Part shown: piece by piece, positions 37,640 through 47,644 of the stretch
Position numbering within the stretch: the first letter of the stretch is position 1
Layout of the letters: the number at the start of each line of letters is the position of its first letter
The notes under the pieces: model-generated
Seen by the model: only the letters and a program-made list of their open reading frames with translations
Databases searched by the model: none
Told to the model about the DNA's origin: nothing
Made by a program: the position numbers and the translations under genes
Assembly (NCBI GenBank): GCA_029891385.1
Contig: CM057235.1
Span: forward strand, 10,411,001 to 10,475,000
Direction of reading: 5' to 3'
Origin: Erythroxylum novogranatense
Taxonomy: Eukaryota > Streptophyta > Magnoliopsida > Malpighiales > Erythroxylaceae
DNA length: 64,000 nt

Positions 37640-40603
37640 GTCATGACTAATTTTATACTTGCGACAGTATAGGCTTAGGAGCAATCTGATTTGTCCCTAT
37701 ATATGATTCAATAGTTCAACCTCAGAGTGAGATGAGTTGGTGAAAACTCTAATGTTTCTTTTTATCCAAATGTCTGCGATAGTGTAAGAAAGTGCAATGT
37801 ATATGTTCCATTTGTCACCTTTAGTTCTATTTTGAACTCCAATACACCATTCTATGATGTTAGTCCATTTTGAAGGAGGTTTTACCATTTTACATACACA
37901 CATGATGGTCTTCCATATTTTTTTGAAGAGTTCACATTGAAAGAAATTGTGATTGTGGGATTCTAAATCTCTCTTGCAAAAAAAGCCCCAATTTGGTATG
38001 CATATGTGTTTCCTAGGTCTATCAAGAGTACAAGGTTTGACCTTAATGGCTTTCTATAAAGTGGGAGCACCTCTAAAGCAATAATGTTTGCACTATACTA
38101 TTTTGTGCCACAGGAATGGAGGGCTTGATTCATTGAAAATTGATTTACAAGAATGATTGGAGTAATTACCTGAAGGTTTGAGATTCTATATAAACCTATC
38201 TTTAAGCTAATTCAATGTAATGTTCTTTAGGAAGTTGAGAATTGGAAATGATGAAATGCTGGAGTTGTTGGATTATGTGAAAGAGATAGCATGAGACACA
38301 TTTGCATTTGTTTCGATTGATATTTAAAGATGATCCATTTCAACTATCTAGATAAGAGGTCTATGGATGGTCTGAATAATATGCCAAAAGGTGGTTGATA
38401 TACCATTATCAATTTGATTGAAGCAATGATCTTTGAATTTGTTTATACTTTTTTCGAAGAACTTCATGAGTAGCATTGTTTGTGATGTGGAAGTTCCAAA
38501 TTCAACTCTCCTTTATGAGGTATGCATGTACCCATTTTACCCATAAATATTTCTTATCATAAAGTAATCTCTTTTTTATTTAGAGTAAGACTTGATTCAT
38601 GATCTTGGTGGATATATTGCCTAGGCCTTCATGTTTCATGGGTTGACACACTTCAATGCAGCTAACTTTGTTCCTTGTATGTTCCAGTCTAGAACTAAAC
38701 CATAGGTAGTTTTTGATTATTATATCCATAGTATTTTGTGATGCCTTTTTGGAAAGCCAAGTGAGAGGCTCAATGGATGCTAGTGGATAGAAATATAGAC
38801 TTGATAAGCGTTGCTCTACCTACTAGTGATAACTCTTTACTGCTCCAATTATTAATTCTGGAGATAATTATATCAATGAGTAATATGTAGTCTATTATTG
38901 GTTTAATTGTAGAAATTGGGACTCCAAGTTATTGCACCGGTTGCATTTGGTGGGGTATATACGGCACACATATTCTAATTTATGCTTAGACCTAACATTC
39001 TTATGAACATTTTGAGGGTTGTATTTAAGGATGACATAAATCTGTGACTTGCCTTGGAAAAGAAGAATACATCAACTACAAAGGATAGACTTATGATTTT
39101 AATCTTTTTGCATCTAACATGATACTTGAATATCTTGCCTTTATCTGCAATTCTTGAAATCAACTTAATCAAGGCTTCTATAACTAGAGAGAGTAGGTAA
39201 GGGGAGATGGGATGCCCTTGCCTAATACCTCTAGTACTTCTTATCAGACCTAAAGGCTCACCATTGTCTAGGACATTAAAAGTGATAGTGGATATGCATT
39301 GATGAATCAAAGCTATGAAGTCTGTGGGAAAAGTTAGTAGTGACAGTATGTTTATAATGAAGACCACTCGATATAATCATAATCCTTTTGGAAGTCAACC
39401 TTCATTGCATAACTATTGTGACCTCTCCTCTTAGTAAAGTGCTTAAAAAGATCATATGCTATCATGATGTTGTCCAATATACTTCTTTCAAATATATATG
39501 CAACCTTTACTTGATCAATATGGTTTGGTAGCACCAGTTTCATCCTTTGAGCTATAACTTTTGCAATGATCTTATAGATAGTGTTATAACACACTAGGCC
39601 TGTAGTTAAGCACAGTTTTTTGTTCATTGGCTTTTGGAATTAAGGTTATGAAGGTTTCTATTAATTTCCTTGAGCATTCTACACTTGTTGAAAAATTCAA
39701 CAACAACCTTTGTTACTGAGCTTCTGTTTGATTGGGCTTATATCAGTAGAGCTTTTGTCAGTAGAGCTTTTCTGAGAATAACTTTTTTTAAAAGCCAGTT
39801 GATTGTTTGACTGTCATTTAAAAAAGAGCTTTTTTGAAAAAGTTTCATATAGCAGACTGTTTAGCAACATGAAAATAAAAAATACTTTTAATTTTAACTA
39901 TATTTTATTTTATAATAAAAATTATTTATGCATATAAATATCATTTAAAGTATGTTAAACAATATGCAAAACTCCAAATTTGAGCTTCTTAAAAAGCTAT
40001 ATTTTGGTTGCCAAAAAAGTCATATCTATTAAAGAAGTGTTTTTTTATTTTACAGTCAAACATTCATTTTTCTTAAAAAAAAAAGCTTTTGTGGTGGATA
40101 AAAGTGCTTATTGACCTCTCAAAAGCCTAGCCAAACAATTGTTGAATGTCCAATTGACTCCCAGGTTTTGTGAAAAAGTTTGCATTTAGTCCACCAAGGC
40201 CTGGTGGTTTGTGAGGGTGCAAAGATTTCAAGACTTTGAGGATTTCTTCTAGAGTAACTAGTTCAGCTAAAAACAAGGCTTCTTGAGGGGATAACTTGGC
40301 TTGTAGGATTTCTTGGAGTAATCTGGATATGGAGTGAGAGTTTAAGGGGGAGCTCAGCAGGCAGGTGAAGTGCTCCATGGAGGCTTTGAGGAGTTGGTTT
40401 TGAGTTAGGATCTAATAGCCTTTATGATTGATGGAGATGATTTGATTGATAGTTTTCTTAGAGGCAATGGATTTATTAAAAAAACATGATATTTTATCAC
40501 CATTTTTCATCCAAGAAATTTTGGATGGAGTGTTAAAAAATAAAGGCCTAATGAGAATTGAGATCAAACCTTTTAGCATATCACCATAAGGAAATCTAAC
40601 CAA
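37640..40603 (-). mobile_element. LINE (L1-type) ORF2, RT to C-terminus, decayed
   Basis: On the minus strand: KISWMKNGDKISCFFNKSIA (about 40520-40460), PHKPPGLGGLNANFF (about 40200), VVEFFNKCRMLKEINRN (about 39690), IDQVKVAYIFERSILDNIMI (about 39490), IRQGHPISPYLLSLVIEALI (about 39220), the catalytic box changed from the usual F-A-D-D to SFVVDVFFFSKASHRFMS (about 39090), and a C-terminal zinc-region remnant KMVKPPSKWTNIIEWCIGVQ (about 37880). Many stops and frameshifts are present. The reverse transcriptase catalytic aspartates are damaged. A MITE interrupts it at about 39728-40139. Its 5' part lies inverted next to it at 40620-41440. Confidence 0.85.
39728..40139. mobile_element. MITE inserted in the LINE
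   Basis: The LINE frame breaks between GLNANFF and VVEFFNK, and the intervening 410 bp has imperfect inverted ends CTGTTTGATTGGGCTTAT and (reverse complement) TTGTTTGGCTAGGCTTTT, with AGAGCTTTT/AAAAGCTTTT subterminal words. The style suggests a hAT-type MITE. No clear 8-bp target duplication was found, so borders are approximate. Confidence 0.6.
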
Positions 40604-40619
40604 AAAAAAAGAGAGACCC

Positions 40620-41440
40620 TAATGCTGGAAACTATTACATAACTATCAAGCTCATCTAAATGGAAGAATAATATTCTTGTACAATGAAGTCAAAATTTCC
40701 ATTATGCAATCTTTGGCGACTGAGCAAATTATTCATGTAAAGGTATGCATCAAAGACCTCAACCAATATGCTTATATTTCTAATGTTTGTCCTCTTAACT
40801 ATCCTTATCAAAGGAATTCTCTATGGAGCAAACTAAGAGAAATAGCAACCACCCTCAAGGTCCATGGCTCATCATTGGAGACTTCAATGAAATAACTTAT
40901 TCAACTGAGGTTAAAGGTAACTCTTCTCTTAAACCCATTTGTAATGACTTAAAATAGTGTCTTAGTGACATTCAAATGAATGAATTGCCTTTTGGAAGCA
41001 ATTTTTTCACTTGAAGCAACAAGTTAAAAGAAAATACCTTCATTAGAAAGAAATTGGATAAAAGTCTCACTAATCTGGAGTGGCTTCAGAACTAGCTGCT
41101 CTGATCATTCACCTACCCTATTTCACATTCCCCTTAATCATCCAATCAAAACCCCTTTTAAATTCAATGATTTTTTGTGTCAACTAGATGGCTTTCATGA
41201 ATCTTTGGAGAGAGGGCTCAATCTTTCAATATCAGGCACTAAGCAATTCATTCTTATCAAAAAACTAGCTTGTATAAAACGAGAGCTGACACTTCTCTGT
41301 AAGTATAATATTGGAAACATTCACCATCTAGTATGTACTGCTAAACTTGCTCCTGAACAAGCTAGTCTAATCTATATTTTAATCCTTTTTGCAGCTGAAT
41401 TTCAAGAAAAAGAACAGTAAGAGTATTTAGTTTTGTTTTT
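40620..41440 (+). mobile_element. Inverted 5' segment of the LINE (endonuclease region)
   Basis: On the plus strand: AHLNGRIIFLYNEVKISIMQ (about 40652), IHVKVCIKDLNQYAYIS, the endonuclease piece FNEITYSTEVKGNSS (about 40884), SDHSPTLFHIPLNHPIKTPF (about 41104), then FKFNDFLCQLDGFHESLERG and KQFILIKKLACIKREL up to about FQEKEQ (41417). This is the ORF2 portion that normally lies just before KISWMKNGDK, where the minus-strand segment begins. Confidence 0.78.
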
Positions 41441-42674
41441 AACAGTGCTCTGAAAAAATACAATTTTTTTTCCTAAGTGATGATATTTATTTTTCTTTTA
41501 AGACCGGATGAAATGTATTATTATAAATAAGATTTGGATCTATTTGGCAAAATGTAGCAGTTACAAGTGATTTTAATTTCTATTTTTTCATAACCTAACT
41601 TTATTAATAATTAAAATTATGAATTAAAACTAAAACTAATAATATGTCAAAAGCATTATAATTTAGTTATTCATTTATTTTAATAATTTTAGAATTTCAT
41701 TTTTTGAACTTAAAATAAACAAAAAAACTTATTTATATAAAACATATATTTCAAAATAATTTTTAATTAAAATTTATTATAAATGTATTACATCTTAAAT
41801 TATTTTAAAATCTACATAAACTATATTTTCAAAATCCAAAAGTCACAAAATTTGGAATTTAAAAATAAACTTTTTGCATCCTTAAATATAAACATTATTT
41901 TATATCAAAACAAAAATTATTATTTTATTTAATTTTAAATAAAAATGTTAACCTGGTGGTATTTACTAATTATGAGTGAAATATTAAAACAAAAATGATT
42001 TTAATACTATATTTAGTCAGTAATAAGAATATAAGCACATATACATTTCTACTGAAAAGGAAATAGAAACAAAAAATAATATTTTAATATTTTATTTAGT
42101 TAGTATTAAGAATATAACCACATATATTAATACTCAAAAAGGGAAATACAGAAACGAAAAATAAAATCCCCAAAGTGGCTCCTAACTGCCCTAATTTCAC
42201 AATCCACTGGCTTGAACAGCTTTTACAGATATCCTTCTGGTCGTTGCTGTTAAGTCACCTACACTGCCAAAGTACATTAATCCTAAACTTTCGAAACTCT
42301 CAAAATCCATCCGTTCGAATTTATTTTTGATTTATTTCAGTAATATTAGACTAATACCTATTTCGGATATTTTCAACTTTTGTTAAGATTAGGTCCTGAA
42401 GATCACTATTTAAGCAGAAATAGTATTCACCCAAATTTATTATTCATCAAAAATAAAAATTTATATTTAAATAAAAGGAAAAGTTCAGAAATTTACAGTC
42501 ATGATCAATGCTTATTTACAGCTGATGTTAAATTGACATTATTGAGTCATGTTCATCATCCAGTAGGTTTCTGAACAAGTATAATACTGGACAGTTTGTA
42601 CATAAATACAAGTTCCCAATGGCGATTCTTCTTTCGTCTTAGCCATACAATACCTTGGTTGTCACATGACACTT
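41441..42674. other. AT-rich stretch, 3' flank of the WSS1-like gene
   Basis: No gene seen. The part next to 42675 must hold the 3'UTR and poly(A) signals of the minus-strand gene; AATAAA-like words are too frequent in this AT-rich DNA to choose one. Confidence 0.45.
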
Positions 42675-45600
42675 CTAGGCTATGCATGCTTCCAGGGATG
42701 ATTTGGCAAGCCATAACAAGCCTGTATCATTCCGCTTTAACACGATATAGGTTTCCACTTTACCAACTTCATCACAGATAACATCTTCACTAAATCCAAC
42801 CAAATGCAGAATTTCCATTGCAGCTGGAATCATAAGAAGCCGTTCAGGAACATAATCCAAATAACATCTGCCAGCTATAGCAAGATAAGAGAGACAAACC
42901 TTTGTGATTGGTTACATTCTTCTGCATTAAAGAGTTGGCCTGCATTACAATTGAGACAATTTGATCAGAGGACTAAATAAGAATTTTGATAAGACAAGAA
43001 AAGATCCCAAATGTAGTAATAATCATGCCTTTCGAAGTCTCCTGAATTTCAGCTCATTAGGGTGTTCAATCACATTCCTACAACAGTTGGAATAATTCAT
43101 GCTTAATTAATAGCAGGAGAACAGGAAAAGAAAAATCTAGAATCAAAGTATTAGCACAACGTCCTTGTACCTATGCTGGGGGATAAACATTTGTATATCA
43201 ATAATTCAAAAAAAGATAAATAAGAATTCATACCTGATTATCTTCAAAAGAGTTTGCATAACCATAGTTGCCTCAGGAGAGTTAAGTTCAGATCTCAGTG
43301 TGTCCATGGCCTTCTGCAGACGGCCACAAACAGCAGTTACTGGGTCTTGGATTCTCTTAATTTCTTGATCATCTGGATCTGGTTCATCAATCAGCATATT
43401 TGATACTTTCTGAGAGGGTACTGAAGTATCATCACGATCAAGCTCTGACTGCACAATTACGTGTTCTTCACATTGATCAGGACCAGGTTCTATAGAAGCC
43501 TTATTAATGTGGGCTTCATCTCTTACACCGTCCTCTCTAATTTCCAAATCAATTGGATGAGGTTCAAAAATGGTATTCCTAAGCCCCACTTCATTGTTCA
43601 GGTTCCCCATCTCCTGCTGGTTCATATGTAATTACAATAGAAAGAATTACATTTGAGATTCAGAATGATACAGAAAGGAAACTTGTCAATAGTGATAATC
43701 ATACCTCACCAAGTGCCTCGAATTTCTTTACATCAGGGCATTTGATCACATTCCTGCCACCAATTGGAGGAAATTCAAACATTTACTGGCATCGAATAGC
43801 AGGAACTCAGTGAACAAGAATCTAGAGCATCCGGGAAAAAAAATTTTGACAGTTGTAAAATAATCAAGACTTTCTGCAATGAGCTGTTATATAGTTATTC
43901 AAGGCTCCTTAATCGGATAATCTATTAAGGAGCTGTTCTAAACTTCAAGGCTCCTTGATATACATAGCCGTCAAAAATAGAATAAACAATCAAGTTAGAA
44001 AAAGCATACCTGATTATCTTTAAAAGAGCTTGCAGGTCCACAATTGCTTTCACAGGTTTAATTTCAGCTCCCAGTGTCTCAATGACTTTCTGCAAATGAT
44101 CACAAACAACAGAAATAGGATTTTCAACTATCTGTATATCTAGATCATCTGGATCCGGCTCATCATCTTGGTCAGGTTCAGTGTTGGACTTGATAGACCC
44201 CATCCTCCTATACAAGTTCTCCTTTCCCTAATGGTGGAGAATTGTCATTAGCATGTTCATTAATAAGTACTAAAGAAGGATTAAAAATGAAACTGGAGGA
44301 ATCCCACAGAAAGCAATGATCATACCTCACAAAACCTCTTGGATTTTATCGAATTAGGGTGTGCAATCTCATTCCTGTCAGCAATGTGAAAAACTTTTAA
44401 GCATCCATAAATGCAGGAAACAAGCCAGAACATGAAAGAAAAAGTATCACAAAATTTTGGATATTTGTGCAATGTCAACTCTCACGAGGGCTCAATAATG
44501 CTCCTCAACATACTAAAAAACATCAAATAAATGACATCACCAAGTTAGAAAAGCATACTTGATCTTCTTTAAGAGAGTTTCAAGATTCATAGTCGACTCT
44601 GTAATTTTAATTTCAGTTCTTAGTGTCTCAATGGCTGTCAGTAGACGATCCCACACAGCAGGCAGAGACTCATAGCATCTCTGTCTTTCTACATCATCTG
44701 GATCTGGGTCATCAATTTGCATATTTGATGAATCCCACAAAGCAACAAGCCCATTATCAGCATTAGGATCTGAGTACTGAAATTTTGCATGACACTCATC
44801 TGAATCAAGTTCTTTAGAAGCCTTATTGATGTAAGCTTGGTCTCTCAATTTATCTGGCTTTGCTTCCATGTCATCTGGATCAGGTTCATCAATATCATAG
44901 CTGGGCTCCATCTTATTGCTCAGTTTCTCCATATCCAGATGGTAATTACCCTGAAAACCATCAGCATCAGGTTCATACATATCTTGATCAAAAGAATGTT
45001 CATTAGGGTCGGACTCATGATTAGGTCTCAAACTTCTTTCAGTATTTTTATTTACTCTTACAGGCAAGATTAAGCTAGAATCATCAGGATCAGGTTCTCC
45101 TAGCAATTCAGTTTCCATTGAATCAGTCACAGGAGCATTTGCTAGACGCCGGCAAGCAGCTGCCACTGAAGCTTCACGAGCACTTGCTAACTGATCTAAC
45201 ATACTTCCCCCAAGCTTTTGAGAGACACTAATACTCTCTGCACCATAGAAAGTTTCAGTATCATGTTCAGGATGTTTGACTCTGCTCAAGTTATGTCCCC
45301 TTGATTTCGTCCAATCCAAACTAGCAGCTTCTTGGTTGAGCTGTGCCAGACATTTTAGAGAGAAGTAATTTAACTTCAACAAGGTTTATGGGATAACTGT
45401 ACCTTCAAGCATAAAATAAACTCAAGACTTTACCTGTTTATCCAGAGAATAGAAGTTTGCATCATGCTCAGGATATACCATGTGAGCCTGAATGAGAAGA
45501 AAATTTCTTCATTTTCCAAAAGATTCACTAGTTTCATAAAAAGGAGGTATACTTAAATAAAATTAATTATTTTACGTATTCATTCTAATGGAAAAGAATG

Positions 45601-47638
45601 TGTTTCTTTGTAAAACCCTCTAATAACAAGTAAGGACAACAATAAGAGCATTTAATTGAGAATTCGATAGTTCATGTCAAAGAGCAATATCAAAAAGGAT
45701 CAATTCTTTTGGACATACAAGTTCATGCAGAAGAGTTTTCTTTATGCTTTCATATTTTCGGAAGCCCTTGAGGTCATCAGTTCGAAGACGCAAAGATATC
45801 TCCTCTCCATGGTTCTGCAACAACAGCAATTAGAGTCGGCAAGAATACTATAACATTTATATAATCAAATACTTACTGCAGCTATACAAGCAAACTCTGC
45901 TACAAATTAGTAGTTACCTTGTTGTAACCAAGAATGCACTTGGGGCTTACACCTACATAACCAACTGGAGCCATCTCAGTCATGATACCTATACGCCAGC
46001 GATGCTTTGAAAGATAAACATTAAGAGGATGAGATACTTGAAGGATAAGGTATCCTTATTAAATAGAAAAGATTTGTCTAGTGTTACCTTGTTCATAATC
46101 GCAATAATTCCAGGATCTGCAGCAAGCATATGCATTCTTTTCAATGCCTCTGAAGCTGGAGGGTACAACTGAAAAGAAGCAAGAACCAAGTATACAGTTG
46201 AAATTTGAAATTTACAATCAAGATGCCCTTTGCACCTTAAACACATCTCTATTTTATAAATTAATGATATTTAATGCAATTTCAGCTGCTTTATGTACTC
46301 CGATGTGTCGGCACTCTAATGATAGGTATTCCTGTTTTGTCGTTCATGATTATTAGATCATCCTCTATATGCAAAAATTAGCTGTTCTGGCTAGAAGTTG
46401 CATGGAAATAGTCAATCTGATTAATTTAAAACCAACAGCAAACCTGTTACAGTGACGTTATCTAACCAGTTATCATTATGGACATGCAAATACTACCTAT
46501 AGTAAATAAAGATTAAGCTTTGATACAAAGGCCAATCTTGCCTAACACTCAAAAGAGTGGTGAATTAGTGCATACACAGGAGCCATTGTGAAAAATAATG
46601 AAATTTCATCCAGCTTCAATCCACATATATTGTTTAATCAATTACGGCTCTGTGCTCCTTTATGGAAAAAGATAGAAAATACAACAAACATGCCTCAACC
46701 CCAGGAATCTGAAGTGTGCGGAAATCACAAAATATATAAGGTCCTTGTGGAAGTTTTAATGTAGTTGGTCTATCTGATATTCTCTGTTTCATTCTCCTTT
46801 CTTCTTCATCAAATCCAGCAATTCGTTGATCAACCTTTGCATTTTCCAGAAGTTTACTAACCTCATCCACAGAAACTCCCATCATTCTGATAGACTTCCC
46901 CTGTTACAAAAGGAATATGCATAATTGGCATTGGATTCAAAAGAGAGAAGGTAGTTGTTTGCTTAGTATTTGGGACATCATCTTCATATATGCATAAACT
47001 AAGCTGAGCTGTAAGATTTGATGACAAGTCATGGGGAACAAATGTCCTTCACCTAGGTCAAATAAAGACTAACCTTAATTATGATTCCATATATCAACTA
47101 TGATAGTACCAGAATCCTTGGTGCAAGAATTTATCCTAAAAGCATTACCGAACTAATTAAATTCTTACTTGTACTAAGTCTTCTAGTACTGAGATGATTC
47201 ATAAACACATGATTAAAGGGGCATGAAATGCATGCATGAGCATAGTATATTAAGCCCATTTTGTTCACATATGATAGATAAAAGCATCATGCATCAGCAT
47301 GGGGAAGACTAATGAGAAATCCTATACCACAGCAAATGCAACTAGAGCTATCATCAACTGTATTCCGCGAATTTTGGGGGCCACAAAAATAACACCTCAG
47401 TTATTGAAGCCTCCTGCAAACTTAGTTTTGAGTGCTCGTCAGAAAAAGGAGACAGAAGTTTTGAAATTTTATTAGCAAATTGTGGGACAATTAGCCGCAT
47501 GGTATCTGCCTTGACACCAGTCAACCTCAGTAGTTCATCCCCTAGCTCTTTGAGAGATGAATCAGATTCCATTTGCACAATATACTTGTTTCCCCTCCAT
47601 GTAACTACTATGCCGAGGATGGATTTTATACTTTCCAT
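42675..47638 (-). CDS. WSS1-type metalloprotease with ubiquitin-like, WLM and PUB domains
   Basis: Fourteen coding exons join in frame (2,487 nt, 828 residues): 47396-47638, 46694-46900, 46088-46168, 45918-46004, 45719-45814, 45434-45487, 44559-45340, 44326-44374, 44010-44227, 43705-43753, 43234-43616, 43029-43077, 42900-42939 and 42675-42823. Residues 9-85 are ubiquitin-like (VVTWRGNKYIVQMESDSSLK). Residues about 155-300 are the WLM protease, with zinc site HELAHMVYPEH (236-246, split by an intron) and DWTKSRGHNL. The acidic middle has repeated EPDPDD motifs. The C-terminus is a PUB domain (AMEILHLVGFSEDV and LVLKRND-like end). Such proteins clear DNA-protein crosslinks or SUMO conjugates with CDC48 in the nucleus; the PUB domain should bind CDC48. 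The exon pair for the first half of PUB is present three times. Two introns use GC donors. It resembles the Arabidopsis ubiquitin/WLM protein; exact orthology is not claimed. Confidence 0.87.
43027..43028 (-). other. GC splice donor after the third 49-nt exon
   Basis: CGAAAG is followed by GCATGATTATT, whereas the two other 49-nt exons have GTATGATC and GTATGATT at the same place. Joining to GCCAACTCT at 42939 continues RRLRK with ANSLMQKN in frame. Confidence 0.75.
43029..45340 (-). repeat. Threefold tandem exon pairs encoding the N-terminal half of PUB
   Basis: Each unit is one longer exon (44559-45340, 44010-44227, 43234-43616) ending in a helix like AMDTLRSELNSPEATMVMQT plus LLKIIR in phase 2, an intron starting GTATG, and a 49-nt exon (44326-44374, 43705-43753, 43029-43077). 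The 49-nt exons encode NEIAHPNSIKSKRFCE, NVIKCPDVKKFEALGE and NVIEHPNELKFRRLRK. Only the last has the usual PUB signature HPNxxKFRRLRK and is followed by the rest of the domain. Each longer exon also carries one EPDPDD-type motif just before the helix. Confidence 0.88.
46692..46693 (-). other. GC splice donor after coding exon 2 of the WSS1-like gene
   Basis: The exon ends GGGGTTGAG and the intron begins GCATGT. Joining to TTGTACCCTCC at 46168 keeps the frame, and family order (IPGVE then LYPPASEALKRMHML) requires it. No in-frame GT donor is available nearby. Confidence 0.75.
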
Positions 47639-47644
47639 GTTTTG

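Noticed and set aside
12236..41440. LINE fragment at 12.2-13.0 kb as the missing 5' part of the LINE at 37.6-41.4 kb
   Set aside because: They are 25 kb apart with host sequence between, and the second LINE already has its endonuclease part inverted beside it.
43925..44227. Copies 1 and 2 of the PUB exon pair as separate pseudogene fragments
   Set aside because: Phases match, splice sites are intact, frames stay open and they lie in order inside one gene, so they are better treated as exons of the same gene.
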